NCBI RefSeq assembly: GCF_019749255.1
Contig: NZ_JACWFH010000032.1
Location: 1 to 39,048 of the forward strand
Direction: 5' to 3'
Origin: Mesobacillus maritimus
GTDB lineage: Bacteria; Bacillota; Bacilli; Bacillales; Cytobacillaceae
DNA length: 39,048 nt
The position numbers were made by a program, and so were the translations under genes. The notes under the pieces were generated by a model. It ran no database searches, was not told the DNA's origin, and worked only from the letters and a program-made list of their open reading frames with translations. Shown piece by piece: positions 16,145-25,105 of the stretch (position 1 is the stretch's first letter; each line of letters begins with the position of its first letter).

Positions 16145-16205
16145 TTGATTTCTCCTCAAAAAGGATTATGATAACCCTATAGTAAATATGTGAAGCTATT
16201 CACAA
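16145..16205 (+). promoter_or_regulatory. Phosphoketolase promoter with Rex-like operator
   Basis: -35 TTGATT (16145-16150), a 16-bp spacer and -10 TATGAT (16167-16172). Directly downstream, at 16188-16205, ATGTGAAGCTATTCACAA matches the Rex consensus TTGTGAANNNNTTCACAA at all defined positions but the first. Rex releases DNA when NADH is high, so the gene would be induced under reductive or fermentative conditions. The operator position (about +10) fits a roadblock or occlusion mode. No rex gene is in the window. Confidence 0.6.
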
Positions 16206-16237
16206 AAAAGAAGTACCTATAAAAAGGAGTGTATGAA

Positions 16238-18637
16238 ATGGTAGTAGTAGATTCCCAAGTTAAGGCAACAGAAGTAGATTACTCATCAAAAGAATATTTA
16301 ACTAAAGTCGATGCATTCTGGCGTGCAGCGAATTATATATCAGTTGGGCAGCTTTATTTGAAAGACAACCCTTTGCTAAGAGAACCTCTAAAGGCTTCCG
16401 ATGTAAAAGTAAAACCTATTGGACACTGGGGAACGATTCCTGGTCAAAACTTTATTTATGCTCACTTAAACCGAATGATTAATAAATATGACTTGAATAT
16501 GTTTTACATCGAGGGACCAGGGCATGGTGGACAAGTTATGGTCTCAAACTCTTATCTCGATGGTAGCTATAGTGAAATTTACCCTGAGATTACTCAGGAT
16601 ATCAAAGGCATGCAAAAACTATTCAAGCAGTTTTCTGCGCCAGGCGGAGTCGCTTCCCATGCGGCACCAGAAACTCCAGGATCGATTCATGAAGGTGGAG
16701 AATTAGGATACTCTCTATCTCACGCAGCGGGTGCTGTTTTAGATAACCCTGATTTGATTGCTGCTGCTGTGATTGGTGACGGGGAAGCAGAAACGGGTCC
16801 GCTAGCTGCTTCTTGGTTTGCAAATCGATTCATCAACCCTATTACAGACGGTGCTGTTTTACCAATTTTAGATTTGAACGGGTTCAAAATTAGCAATCCT
16901 ACCATCCTTTCTCGTAAAACAACATTGGAATTAACACAATACTTCGAAGGAATGGGCTGGCAGCCAATCTTTGTTGAAGGCGAAGAGCCAAAAACGATGC
17001 ATGTGGATATGGCGAAAGCATTGGATTACGCGGCAGAACGTATCCAAGAGATTCAAAAAAATGCTCGTGAAAACAACGATGCAACTCGTCCGGTATGGCC
17101 GATGATTATCTTCCGTCAACCTAAAGGGTGGACTGGTCCAAAAGAATGGGGCGGAGTGCCAAATGAAAACTCCTTCCGTGCCCACCAGGTTCCGATTCCT
17201 GTTGACCGAAATAACATGGAGTACAAAGACGAGTTAATACAGTGGATGCAAAGTTACCGTCCAGAAGAGTTATTTGATGAAAATGGACGCTTGCTTCCGG
17301 AAATCGCAGAAATCGCACCAAAAGGCGAAAAGCGCATGGCTATGAACCCAGTCACAAATGCCGGTCTTCTCATTAAAGACTTGCGTTTACCAGATTATCG
17401 TGACTATATGGTCGATAACACAGAGCCTGGTAAAGTGAAAGCTCAAGATATGGCTGTTCTCGCTAAATACATTCGCGATGTGATTAAACTTAATGAAGAC
17501 AGCCGCAACTTCCGTATCTTTGGACCAGATGAAACGATGTCAAACCGTATGGGCCCTGTTTTTGAAGTAACCAATCGTCAGTGGCTAGATTGTATTAAAG
17601 AACCAAACGATGAGTTCTTAGCAACCGATGGTCGTGTGATCGATTCTCAACTATCGGAGCATCAAGCAGAAGGATTATTAGAAGGCTATGTGCTTACAGG
17701 TCGCCATGGATTCTTTGCTAGTTATGAAGCATTTTTACGTGTAGTTGACTCCATGTTAACTCAACACTTCAAATGGTTGCGCAAAGCAACAGATCAAACA
17801 TGGCGTGCCGATATTCCATCCTTGAACGTCATTGCGACAAGCACAGTGTTCCAGCAAGACCATAACGGCTATACGCACCAAGATCCTGGTCTTTTAGGAC
17901 ATCTTGCAGATAAAAAGCCTAAGTTTATCCGTGAATATTTACCAGCAGATGCAAACTCCTTGTTGGCCGTTTTTGATAAGGTATTAAATGACCGTCAAAA
18001 AATCAACTTAATCGTTGCTTCTAAACATCCACGGGAACAATGGTTCAGTGCTGCTGAAGCAAAAGAACTTGTCGATAAGGGGATAAAAATCATTGATTGG
18101 GCAAGTACAGATCAAGGGGCCGAACCAGATGTGGTTTTTGCTTCTGCTGGGACAGAGCCAACCATTGAAAGCCTTGCAGCCATCTCCATTCTGCATGAAA
18201 AACTACCAGAATTGAAGATTCGTTACGTGAATGTGGTCGATTTACTAAAACTTAGAAGTCAAAAACATGATCCACGTGGGTTATCTGATCAAGAGTTTGA
18301 TGTTTATTTTACTAAAAATAAACCCGTTATCTTCGCTTTCCATGGCTATGAAGGGTTAATTCGCGATTTCTTCTTTGACCGCAACAACCGCAACCTATAC
18401 GTTCATGGCTACCGTGAAAATGGGGATATCACTACTCCATTTGATATGCGTGTATTAAACCAAATGGATCGTTTTGACCTTGTTAAGGAAGCTGTTTTAA
18501 GCTTACCGGATGCTGAAAAGTACGCACATATCGCCCAAGAAATGGATGCAATCATAAGCAAGCATCATCAATATATTCGCGATGAAGGCACGGATTTGCC
18601 AGAGGTTGAAAACTGGATTTGGAAGAGTTTGAACTAG
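16238..18637 (+). CDS. xfp: Xylulose-5-phosphate/fructose-6-phosphate phosphoketolase
   Basis: A 799-aa thiamine-diphosphate enzyme of the cytoplasm that splits xylulose 5-phosphate (and often fructose 6-phosphate) with inorganic phosphate into acetyl phosphate plus glyceraldehyde 3-phosphate (or erythrose 4-phosphate). Family signatures are [18 protein letters not shown] (about residues 67-84), EGPGHGGQ (about 92-99), [15 protein letters not shown], the ThDP/Mg motif [11 protein letters not shown] (about 180-190), and [15 protein letters not shown] (about 543-557). The full family length is present. GTG at 16229 would overlap the ribosome site; ATG 16238 has AAGGAG 8 nt upstream. The upstream region carries a XylR-like operator and a Rex-like site, and the divergent neighbour is a pentosan glycosidase, so the enzyme probably serves pentose dissimilation with redox control. 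Confidence 0.96.
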   Translation: MVVVDSQVKATEVDYSSKEYLTKVDAFWRAANYISVGQLYLKDNPLLREPLKASDVKVKPIGHWGTIPGQNFIYAHLNRMINKYDLNMFYIEGPGHGGQVMVSNSYLDGSYSEIYPEITQDIKGMQKLFKQFSAPGGVASHAAPETPGSIHEGGELGYSLSHAAGAVLDNPDLIAAAVIGDGEAETGPLAASWFANRFINPITDGAVLPILDLNGFKISNPTILSRKTTLELTQYFEGMGWQPIFVEGEEPKTMHVDMAKALDYAAERIQEIQKNARENNDATRPVWPMIIFRQPKGWTGPKEWGGVPNENSFRAHQVPIPVDRNNMEYKDELIQWMQSYRPEELFDENGRLLPEIAEIAPKGEKRMAMNPVTNAGLLIKDLRLPDYRDYMVDNTEPGKVKAQDMAVLAKYIRDVIKLNEDSRNFRIFGPDETMSNRMGPVFEVTNRQWLDCIKEPNDEFLATDGRVIDSQLSEHQAEGLLEGYVLTGRHGFFASYEAFLRVVDSMLTQHFKWLRKATDQTWRADIPSLNVIATSTVFQQDHNGYTHQDPGLLGHLADKKPKFIREYLPADANSLLAVFDKVLNDRQKINLIVASKHPREQWFSAAEAKELVDKGIKIIDWASTDQGAEPDVVFASAGTEPTIESLAAISILHEKLPELKIRYVNVVDLLKLRSQKHDPRGLSDQEFDVYFTKNKPVIFAFHGYEGLIRDFFFDRNNRNLYVHGYRENGDITTPFDMRVLNQMDRFDLVKEAVLSLPDAEKYAHIAQEMDAIISKHHQYIRDEGTDLPEVENWIWKSLN

Positions 18638-18660
18638 TAAAACCTCTATTATATAAATAA

Positions 18661-18707
18661 AAAGAACCTGTCCAATGTCTCGCAATTGGGATTAGACAGG
18701 TTCTTTA
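18661..18707. terminator. Terminator between phosphoketolase and the DsbA-family gene
   Basis: AAAGAACCTGTC (18661-18672) pairs with GACAGGTTCTTT (18695-18706) with a smaller inner CCAAT/ATTGG stem. It is symmetric enough to end transcription from both converging genes. Confidence 0.85.
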
Positions 18708-18726
18708 TTACTTAGACCATAATTTC

Positions 18727-19425
18727 TTATTTCTCCGGAATCTCACAACCATCATCATCACAAAACATGCTTTCCTCGTTGTTTAATACCTTGACCTCGT
18801 CTTCCGCAATCACCTTTTTCAGGGCTTGGACAAAGGTTTCGGTAGGTTGCGCTCCAGTTAGGGCGTACTTTTTATTAATCAGGTAGAATGGTACCCCTGT
18901 TATGTTATACTGTTTTGCCGTTTGTTCGTCGGCACGAACCTCGTTCGTCATTTCATCACTTGCAAGCATAGCGGCTACCGCTTCGCGATCTAACCCGACT
19001 TCAACAGCCAACTCCGTTAAGGTTTCATGGTCACCGATATGCTTTGATTCGGTAAAATAAGCATGTAAAATTCGCTCAGTCATTTCCTGCATTAAGCCAT
19101 GTTTCTTGGCATACATCGCCAAACGGTGAGCGTCAAAAGTGTTGGTAAGGATAAGGGTATCCATGTTGTACTCTAATCCAGATTCCTCCGCCATCTTCAC
19201 CATGTTTTGCGTGTTGGCTTTCGCTTGCGCCACACTCATGCCATATTTTTGAGCTAAGGCTTCATACATATTTTTGTTCACATCACGTGGTGTGTTTGGG
19301 TCCAATTCAAAGCAGCGATACGTTACTTCAATCGGATGATCTATTTTCTTAAGAGCGTCCTCCAGACGCCTCTTGCCAATATAGCAAAATGGTCAAGCAA
19401 AGTCAGTCCACATTTCAATGTGCAT
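18727..19425 (-). CDS. DsbA/FrnE-family thiol oxidoreductase, candidate selenoprotein (in-frame TGA at the first active-site Cys)
   Basis: A thioredoxin-fold oxidoreductase of the DsbA/FrnE (YwbO-like) group, 232 aa if TGA is read as selenocysteine. The N-terminus reads MHIEMWTDFA, then TGA (19393-19395), then PFCYIGKRRLEDALKKI. Relatives have CPFC or CPWC at this site, so the stop replaces exactly the first catalytic Cys (position 11), leaving Cys14. Frame and family similarity continue without a break on both sides: helical insert region RDVNKNMYEALAQKYGMS, the cis-Pro loop NITGVPFYLI, and the C-terminus with CDDDGCEIPEK. GGAGG lies 7 nt before the ATG at 19425, which argues that translation really begins upstream of the TGA. 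A gene finder would start at 19305 and lose the active site. A SECIS-like hairpin follows the TGA. The alternatives are a point-mutated pseudogene or a base error. Confidence 0.72.
19351..19374 (-). promoter_or_regulatory. SECIS-like stem-loop downstream of the in-frame TGA
   Basis: On the coding (minus) strand AAGAGGCGTC pairs with GACGCTCTT, nine pairs with one bulged G, around a 5-base loop TGGAG. The loop begins 28 nt after the TGA and has G at its second position. A small apical loop with an early G, about 16-37 nt past the UGA on a 4-16 bp stem, is how bacterial SECIS elements are generally described. It lies within the coding region, as bacterial SECIS elements do. Function is inferred. 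Confidence 0.5.
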
Positions 19426-19663
19426 CTGTATCCCTCCATTAAAATAATTCTCTCAATAGTATATCTGTTCTCTGCTAGTTTCACTAATTATTTGGTTGCA
19501 GGAGGGAGGCAGGAACTAGCGGTTAAATTTTGGGTTAAAATAGATCAAGCAATACAAGGCAGATTCCCCTCGGTTTTTGTCGAATGGTTTTCCTATTAGA
19601 ATGATTGCCTGTCTCTTATAATAGAAGGAGAATTCTGAAAACTTTTATTAAGGGGGAAGAAGA

Positions 19664-19966
19664 ATGGCGAAAATGATCGTGATGTACGACCAACCTAAAG
19701 ATAAAGAAGGATTTGATAAGTATTACCATGAGGTACATATTCCGCTTGCGGAAAAGGTTCCAAATTTGAAGAATGCTGTAGTTCACAATGTATTGCAAAC
19801 GATGAACAGCGAGCAACAACTCTATTTAATCGCGGAGCTAGAGTTTGAAACTCCTGAAATCCTAACAAAGTCACTAGCCTCACCTGAGTTCCAAGCCGTT
19901 CAAGGTGATTTAAGAAATATTATGCAGTATTTAAATAAGCCACCTGTTGTGGCACTTGTTGATTAA
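19664..19966 (+). CDS. EthD family protein
   Basis: A 100-aa dimeric alpha/beta-barrel protein of the EthD family. The start MAKMIVMYDQPKDKEGFDKY and the following HEVHIPLAEKVPNLKNAVV show the family's conserved pattern (a short strand, a Tyr-His pair at about 24-26, then HxPLxxK). The C-terminus carries the second helix LASPEFQAVQGDLRNIM. The ribosome site GGGGGAAG lies 5-6 nt upstream and a TATAAT sits at 19617-19622. EthD proteins are found with degradation pathways and have unknown or isomerase-like activity; nothing here identifies the substrate. It is a single-gene unit with its own terminator. Confidence 0.88.
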   Translation: MAKMIVMYDQPKDKEGFDKYYHEVHIPLAEKVPNLKNAVVHNVLQTMNSEQQLYLIAELEFETPEILTKSLASPEFQAVQGDLRNIMQYLNKPPVVALVD

Positions 19967-20000
19967 TTAAGTTTTGAAGAGAACGATATTCCTTCATACT

Positions 20001-20046
20001 AAACAAGGAGAGGGCGAGAATGAGGTGCCCCTCCTTGTTTATTTCT
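20001..20046 (+). terminator. Terminator after the EthD gene
   Basis: AAACAAGGAG-A-GGGC pairs with GCCC-C-TCCTTGTTT around an 11-base loop, followed by ATTTCTTC. It starts 35 bp past the stop codon. The stem is long; the T-run is modest. Confidence 0.7.
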
Positions 20047-20166
20047 TCAGAAGCTAAAGGTACGTTCAAGACTACTGAAACAGTGAAGATGAAGACTTTA
20101 GAAGCCGAAAAAGTAGTCTGAGTAACAGAAAGATACTCTAAAACCAATGAATCTGAAATCAAGGAG

Positions 20167-20405
20167 GGAATCAATATGACCCCCGCTTCATACAGGCTAT
20201 GAAACCGAACTAAAGCTGGAAATCCGCTTGATAGCCGCTTCATAAAGCCGATGAAACTGAAATCAAGCATGAAATCAAGTTGGAACCCGCTTCATAAAGC
20301 CGATGAAACCGAAATCAAGCATGAAATCAAGTTGGAACCCGCTTCATAAAGCCGATGAAACCGAAATCAAGCATGAAATCAAGCTGAAATCCGCTTCATA
20401 AGGCA
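20167..20405. repeat. Second 52-bp tandem repeat array
   Basis: CTTCATAAAG begins at 20238, 20290 and 20342, with a partial CTTCATAAGG at 20394; all steps are exactly 52 bp. A more degenerate unit precedes them (CTTCATACAGG near 20187). Each unit contains TTCATAAAGCCGATGAA, an inverted repeat of the same ATGAA/TTCAT type as the 8.2 kb array, followed by CCGAAATCAAGCATGAAATC. The array lies between converging EthD and SDR genes and has no coding content. The rest of this 500-bp gap (20047-20166 and 20406-20466) shows nothing I recognise. Confidence 0.92.
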
Positions 20406-20466
20406 AGGTGATAAAAACGATAGAATGAAGTGACTTTTTAAGTGGTTTTGGCACGTCCCCATGTCT

Positions 20467-21390
20467 CTACTTTGTAAAATCAAACTCCACTCCTGTAAGC
20501 CTTTCACTAAGTTCCCAAAGTTTTTTCATGGCTTCTTCGTCATTTGCGACGAAATGTGGTGTATCTATGCTAGGGTAGCCTCTAACACGGCCACGACCGT
20601 TCGGACCTATATATTCACCACCTGTTAAAGATGGTTCTGTTGCAGCGTAAAGGGTCGGGAGGGCACCCATTTCAGCAGGCTGGAGAACAGTGTTCATCAT
20701 TCTTTTGAATAATTTAGGAGCTTCACTTCTCCCAAATTTAAATAAATTGGTTGCAGACACCCCGGGGTGACAGGCAAGGCTGATGGTTTGGATCCCATGT
20801 TCTTTCAGTCTTTTATCCAATTCCTGCGCAAACATCAGATTTGCTAGCTTGCTTTGGCCATAAAACTTCATGGCTTTGTATCCTTTTGATCCGTCCAGGT
20901 TATCAAATAAAATGGAGGACCCTCTATGCGCTAAACTACTAACGGTCACTACTCGTGAGTGTGGTGTTGTTTTTAAGAGAGGCAATAGCAGTCCAGTTAA
21001 GGCAAAATGTCCAAGATGATTGCTCCCGAACTGGAGCTCAAATCCATCCTTTGTCTTTGAATAAGGTGGCGTCATAACGCCCGCATTGTTTAGTAATAGG
21101 TCGAGAGAAGTATACCGACTTGAAAAGTCCTTCGCGAACGCTCGAACACTAGCCAAATCTGCTAAATCGAGCTTCATCACTTCTATCTTGGCATCTTTGT
21201 GCATCTTCAAAATGGTCTCGCGGGCTGCATGTCCCTTTTCTTCGTTACGGACAGCCATCACTACCATAGCTCCCTTTTGAGCCAGAACTTTCGCAGCCTC
21301 CAGTCCAATTCCACTATTAGCCCCAGTAATAATGCCAGTTTTTCCTGTTAAAGAACCAATTTTTAATCTATCTGCATGCGAATTCACCAT
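20467..21390 (-). CDS. SDR family oxidoreductase (retinol dehydrogenase-like)
   Basis: A 307-aa classical short-chain dehydrogenase. The Rossmann motif TGANSGIG (about residues 22-29), then DLADLASV (about 75-82), NNAGVM (about 101-106), the catalytic Ser in VVTVSSLAHRG, and the active-site YGQSK (Tyr and Lys about 176-180) are all present. MAVRNEEKG after the second strand, with Arg in place of Asp, points to NADP(H). The length and the QFGSNHLGHFALTGLLLPLL block match the retinol dehydrogenase/protochlorophyllide reductase-like group common in Bacillus. GAGGAG lies about 10 nt upstream of the ATG. The substrate is unknown and no neighbour is informative. Confidence 0.92.
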   Translation of the reverse strand: MVNSHADRLKIGSLTGKTGIITGANSGIGLEAAKVLAQKGAMVVMAVRNEEKGHAARETILKMHKDAKIEVMKLDLADLASVRAFAKDFSSRYTSLDLLLNNAGVMTPPYSKTKDGFELQFGSNHLGHFALTGLLLPLLKTTPHSRVVTVSSLAHRGSSILFDNLDGSKGYKAMKFYGQSKLANLMFAQELDKRLKEHGIQTISLACHPGVSATNLFKFGRSEAPKLFKRMMNTVLQPAEMGALPTLYAATEPSLTGGEYIGPNGRGRVRGYPSIDTPHFVANDEEAMKKLWELSERLTGVEFDFTK

Positions 21391-21614
21391 TTACTCTTAT
21401 CTCCTCTCTAACGGAAGCAGCGGACCGATTTTCAGCTTCCATCTTCAAGATATCATGGATCTGTATCGGGGACAATTTGGAAGGAAGCTAGGAAAATGGT
21501 CTTCACAAAATCGTTGGATTTAAAAATTTTGGAAAGTGGGTTAAAATAATAAGGGTACATGAAACAATGTTTATAAGGAAATGAAATTTAACTAGGTAGG
21601 GGTGTCTCTTACAT

Positions 21615-22631
21615 ATGTCAATTTTAGTAACAGGTGGTGCTGGTTATATTGGTAGCCACACAAGTGTAGAGCTATTAAACGCTGGTTATGAAATTATCAT
21701 CGTGGATAATTTATCAAATAGTAAACCTGAATCCTTAAAGCGGGTAAAAGATATTACAGGGAAAGATTTTAAGTTTTACGAGGTGGACTTGCTTGACCGT
21801 GATGCCTTGGATGATGTGTTTGCGTCAAATAAAATTGATGCGGTTATTCACTTTGCTGGATTAAAAGCGGTCGGAGAATCTGTATCGATTCCTCTTCATT
21901 ATTATCATAATAATATCACGGGAACATTGGTACTATGTGAGGTAATGCAGAAGTATGGTGTAAAGAACCTTGTTTTCAGTTCATCTGCAACGGTTTATGG
22001 AATGCCAGACCGGGTGCCGATTTCAGAGGACTTCCCGCTTAGTGCAACAAATCCTTATGGCCGCACAAAGCTGATGATTGAGGAAATTTTACGAGATGTT
22101 CACGTTTCAGATGAAAACTGGAGCATTGCGTTATTGCGTTATTTCAACCCAATTGGTGCACATGAGAGTGGCCGAATTGGCGAGGATCCAAACGGAATTC
22201 CAAATAACTTAATGCCATATATCACTCAGGTTGCAGTTGGAAAGTTACAGGAACTTCAAGTGTTTGGCAATGACTATGAAACCGAAGATGGAACAGGGGT
22301 CCGTGATTATATCCATGTCGTTGACTTGGCATTAGGTCATTTAAAAGCACTAGAGAAAGTCTTGTCTTCAAAGGGAGTCGATGCTTATAACTTAGGAACT
22401 GGAACAGGCTACAGTGTCTTACAAACAGTTTCAGCGTTTGAGAAAGCCTCCGGCAAAAAGGTTCCACATCGCATCACTGCTAGAAGACCAGGAGATGTAG
22501 GCGTTTGTTATGCAGACCCAGCAAAAGCAGAGTCTGAACTAGGCTGGACGGCAAAAAGAGGAATTGAAGAAATGTGTCAGGATTCTTGGAGATGGCAGGA
22601 AAACAATCCTGAAGGGTATCAAAAAGGCTAA
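21615..22631 (+). CDS. galE: UDP-glucose 4-epimerase
   Basis: A 338-aa extended SDR that interconverts UDP-glucose and UDP-galactose, feeding galactose use and cell-surface polysaccharides. The NAD-binding [10 protein letters not shown] (residues 6-15), DNLSNS (about 31-36), [11 protein letters not shown] (about 80-90), catalytic SSSATVYG and YGRTK (Tyr-x3-Lys), and the GalE-specific [12 protein letters not shown] block are all present, along with the C-terminal ARRPGDVG. Length is standard. GGGGTG lies upstream of the ATG. It is monocistronic, with a terminator right behind it; no gal or exopolysaccharide genes adjoin. Confidence 0.97.
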   Translation: MSILVTGGAGYIGSHTSVELLNAGYEIIIVDNLSNSKPESLKRVKDITGKDFKFYEVDLLDRDALDDVFASNKIDAVIHFAGLKAVGESVSIPLHYYHNNITGTLVLCEVMQKYGVKNLVFSSSATVYGMPDRVPISEDFPLSATNPYGRTKLMIEEILRDVHVSDENWSIALLRYFNPIGAHESGRIGEDPNGIPNNLMPYITQVAVGKLQELQVFGNDYETEDGTGVRDYIHVVDLALGHLKALEKVLSSKGVDAYNLGTGTGYSVLQTVSAFEKASGKKVPHRITARRPGDVGVCYADPAKAESELGWTAKRGIEEMCQDSWRWQENNPEGYQKG

Positions 22632-22636
22632 TGATG

Positions 22637-22677
22637 AAAGGAAGCAGGGGACCGCGGTTCTTTGCTTCCTTTTTTTT
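22637..22677 (+). terminator. galE terminator built from a GGGGAC-type repeat
   Basis: AAAGGAAGC (22637-22645) pairs with GCTTCCTTT, with GGGGACCGCGGTTCT in the loop, followed by a run of T. The GAAGCA-GGGGAC core is shared with the hairpin after the TetR gene. Confidence 0.9.
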
Positions 22678-22860
22678 ATGAGCACTCTAAGATATCCTGC
22701 ATCTTTTTGAGGATAACAACTAATTTTAAGAAAACAGCCTTTGTAAAAAAGGGAATTGTTCCTACCACTTTTTGGATGAAACGTTTAGGAGTTGTTTACG
22801 ACTTATATAATGAAAGCTATATATGAAAAAAGCAAATGACCAGAAATGGGGTTGAATATA

Positions 22861-23325
22861 ATGAGAAAACTATGGTTGGTATTGCTCCTATGTGTAATGT
22901 TTGTTGCAGGATGTGGGACAAAAGGTGAACCACTAAGCAATGAACCGGATCCTAAGGTAGAAGCAGAAGGAAGTGGAATTGTGGCAGGAGACATGGAAGC
23001 AAGTGTAACGGAACAAAGTCCGTTTGTATTTCAGTATGAGGTTAAAAATCAAACAGAAGAAGAAATGAAGTTTGATTTTCCAAGCGCCCAGAGATTTGAC
23101 TATTCAGTCCAAACAAAGGATGGCAAGGAGGTTTTCTTGTTCTCAAGTGTTGCGTCATTCCTACAGGTTATTGGAGAGGAGACAGTCAAGCAAGGAGAAT
23201 CACTGAACTATAAAATCGACTTACATGACCTGGAATTACAAAAAGGTGAGTACGTTCTGTCTGTTTGGCTGACGCCGAAGGATGGACAAAAATACGAGGC
23301 GACAAAGGAGTTTACGGTGGAATAG
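22861..23325 (+). CDS. BsuPI-domain lipoprotein
   Basis: A 154-aa exported lipoprotein: signal peptide RKLWLVLLLCVMFVAGC with lipobox VAGC (Cys18), a short acidic linker, then a single immunoglobulin-like beta domain. The domain shows the BsuPI pattern: FQYEVKNQTEEEMKFDFPSA, then QRFDYSVQTKDGKEVFLFS, then LQVIGEETVKQGESLNYKID, then GEYVLSVWLTP. BsuPI was first described as an intracellular proteinase inhibitor in B. subtilis, but most exported copies have no proven inhibitory role. An in-frame ATG at 22846 gives five extra residues; 22861 yields a normal signal peptide and has GGGGTTGA upstream. No operon partner. Confidence 0.85.
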   Translation: MRKLWLVLLLCVMFVAGCGTKGEPLSNEPDPKVEAEGSGIVAGDMEASVTEQSPFVFQYEVKNQTEEEMKFDFPSAQRFDYSVQTKDGKEVFLFSSVASFLQVIGEETVKQGESLNYKIDLHDLELQKGEYVLSVWLTPKDGQKYEATKEFTVE

Positions 23326-23446
23326 ACAGCTTCTAAGGATTTCATAGAGACCAATGCTGACTGAATGGTAATGATATAAGAAAAAATGCTCATTATGAAG
23401 CGGTCATGAAAACAACTTGGTTAGGTCCAAGTAAAAAATAGTCTGT

Positions 23447-23511
23447 AAAAGGAAAGGGACTGACTTCGTGCTACCTTTTAGCTAGCACGGGTCGTCCCTT
23501 TCTTTTATTTT
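23447..23511 (+). terminator. Long GGGAC-type hairpin terminator
   Basis: AAAGGAAAGGGAC (about 23448-23460) pairs with GTCCCTTTCTTT (23494-23505), with an inner GTGCTA/TAGCAC stem, followed by TTATTTT. It is 120 bp past the BsuPI gene and belongs to the dispersed hairpin family of this window. Confidence 0.7.
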
Positions 23512-23802
23512 ACAAGTTTTATTAGTATCATTCTATAATCGCTAGTCCCATTTACTAGGTAATTTACTTGGTTGAGAAACGCTTCCTTCATAAGGTGAAT
23601 TTAAAATTATATTTAACGGTGTACATAGGAAATCCCTAGTATCTTGTGGTTTCCTAATCGTTTAAACGGAGAATCAGCACGGCTGTGCGCTGTGTTCCTA
23701 AAATGGTTTTAATAGAGTAGGGATTTCTTTATAATAAATAGATGAGGAGAAATCCCAGAAGAAACATATACCTAAACAGCTTATATAAAGAAGAGACAGT
23801 GA
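23512..23802. other. Intergenic region with small inverted repeats
   Basis: About 290 bp with no gene. TAGGAAA and TTTCCTA make a small stem near 23627-23657, GCAC/GTGC another near 23680. GGAAATCCCTA (about 23629) is inverted as TAGGGATTTCT (about 23719), which is followed by a TATAAT-like -10 near 23731. A promoter for the downstream unknown gene or a structured leader is possible, but I cannot identify a known RNA. Confidence 0.4.
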
Positions 23803-23815
23803 AGGGGGGAGGAAC

Positions 23816-24304
23816 TTGGTTACCGTAAAGTCAGTGAAAGTGGACGGCGAGAGCATTCATATTTTTAACAGCGCCCTTTATATCTTTGAATCTAGTATGT
23901 GTTATACCTTGCAGTTGGATGTGATCGTCAGTGAAGTGGTGGTCAATCGGTATAAAGCTGAGGAACAACTAATCATTGAGGTCGAAATGGAAGATGGTCG
24001 AATCATGAGCTCTATCATGCATTTAAGAACCTTACCAGGTGGGCTTCCCCAACTCAACTTATATTGTGACATTGAAGACCCTGAGGAATATCCAGGTTTA
24101 CATATCGTGAACGAAAGTGACTCTGAGTTTCCCGATATTGAAACAGGCATCACGTTAGAAGACATTAGAAAAGTAGAGATGCCAAACGAAAAAATCACAT
24201 TAAAATTAACACTGCCTATTAATCAAGTAGAATGGCTAAAGAATCAGAAAACCCGGGATTTAAATACACTCTTTAAGGAGTTGCTTGAAGGTCATCTTGG
24301 GTGA
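23816..24304 (+). CDS. Hypothetical protein, 162 aa
   Basis: TTG-initiated gene with a very strong AGGGGGGAGG site 3 nt before the TTG. The product is soluble and acidic with no signal peptide or membrane helix. The first 60 residues look beta-rich (VKSVKVDGESIHIFNSALYI, LIIEVEMEDGRIM). The C-terminal 40 residues begin with KITLKLTLPINQVEWLKNQ, a strand then a helix. One Cys pair occurs (Cys28, Cys84). I do not recognise a family. It is followed by its own terminator and reads as a single-gene unit. Confidence 0.6.
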   Translation: MVTVKSVKVDGESIHIFNSALYIFESSMCYTLQLDVIVSEVVVNRYKAEEQLIIEVEMEDGRIMSSIMHLRTLPGGLPQLNLYCDIEDPEEYPGLHIVNESDSEFPDIETGITLEDIRKVEMPNEKITLKLTLPINQVEWLKNQKTRDLNTLFKELLEGHLG

Positions 24305-24343
24305 AGCTGGGGACCTGCTCTTTTTAAAGGGCATAAAAATACG

Positions 24344-24376
24344 AAAAGGCACACGAGCTTTGTGCCTTTTATTTTT
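24344..24376 (+). terminator. Rho-independent terminator
   Basis: AAAAGGCACA pairs with TGTGCCTTTT around a short loop (CGAGCT), followed by ATTTTT. It lies 40 bp downstream of the 162-aa gene. Confidence 0.88.
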
Positions 24377-24431
24377 AATACTCCTATGCGGACAAGGTGC
24401 TAATTTTTGCTCCTGGATTTTACCAACTCTT

Positions 24432-24848
24432 TTATAGTGGTTGAACTATATTTTCAGATTCCATTTCAATCATTTCTTTATTATGAGTCGTACTGTCGGT
24501 AACAGGGTAACCCCCATCTTTCCTTCTAAAAACCCCAAACCTAGTGGCTATATCGTTGTAGCTACCGACACCCTTTGTCGAGTTCTCAGTTTCTTGATTG
24601 CACTGTTGATGCCGAAGATAAAAGAGTGAATCGAGAACAACCACTTCCTGAGATTTGACCTTTTCCCCACATTCATGACAACAAGTTTCTTCAATATAAC
24701 CTGGAACTTGGTTAGGCTCATCTTTTTTTGTGTGCTTCCTGCTTATCACGATTCTCTCGACAGCATCTAGTGCAATCCCTGCTCTCTTCATATCCTCCAA
24801 TATTTCTAGATCAGAAAGATACAGAAAACTACTTCTTGATGGGCTCAT
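24432..24848 (-). CDS. Hypothetical protein with one zinc-ribbon-like motif, 138 aa
   Basis: A 138-aa soluble protein. The N-terminal part has SFLYLSDLEILEDMKRAGIA. In the middle, CCHECGEK is followed about 24 residues later by HQQC, giving a Cys-x2-Cys...His-x2-Cys pattern that could bind one zinc ion. The C-terminus (VFRRKDGGYPVTDSTTHNKE) is polar. The ATG at 24848 has GGAGG about 8 nt upstream; a longer frame from 24869 would begin inside that site. No family recognised. It lies between a terminator and the floT promoter and is divergent from floT. Confidence 0.5.
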   Translation of the reverse strand: MSPSRSSFLYLSDLEILEDMKRAGIALDAVERIVISRKHTKKDEPNQVPGYIEETCCHECGEKVKSQEVVVLDSLFYLRHQQCNQETENSTKGVGSYNDIATRFGVFRRKDGGYPVTDSTTHNKEMIEMESENIVQPL

Positions 24849-24969
24849 GGTATCCCCCTCCACTAACAATATTGTCCTATACTATTCAATTCGTCATTGG
24901 TCATGAGTTTCCTTCATAATGCCCGACGTGTTCCTTTCGAGTAATCAATTCCCGCTAATTCGAATTTTA

Positions 24970-24995
24970 TGAAACTTTGTGTTACTGTAATCGTA
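24970..24995 (+). promoter_or_regulatory. SigW-type ECF promoter of floT
   Basis: TGAAAC (24970-24975), a 16-bp spacer and CGTA (24992-24995) reproduce the B. subtilis SigW consensus exactly. The flotillin operon of B. subtilis is in the SigW regulon. The transcript would carry a leader of about 130 nt that includes the GGGACAGG hairpin. Confidence 0.8.
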
Positions 24996-25037
24996 TTACC
25001 TATTGTAACTAGTTATATATCTTAAAAATATTTAGTT

Positions 25038-25105
25038 GGGCAGAGGGACAGGAAAGCTTGTCCTTTCTTGCTACAAGTGGGACGGTGTACCTGTCCCTCT
25101 GTCCC
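25038..25105. repeat. Large inverted repeat in the floT leader
   Basis: GGGCAGAGGGACAGG (25038-25052) pairs with CCTGTCCCTCTGTCCC (25090-25105), one of the longest stems in the window, with AGCTTGTCC/GGGACGGTGT-like sequence in the loop. It belongs to the GGGAC-type hairpin family but lies between promoter and start codon of floT rather than after a gene. Confidence 0.8.

Noticed and set aside
19306-19425. Treating the DsbA-family gene simply as a frameshifted or nonsense pseudogene starting at 19305
   Set aside because: There is no frameshift; the only defect is TGA at the exact catalytic Cys, with an intact ribosome site and start upstream and a suitable hairpin downstream. A pseudogene remains possible but is not the better reading.
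23627-23700. Riboswitch or structured regulatory RNA
   Set aside because: Only short stems are visible and they match no class I know; kept as an intergenic note.
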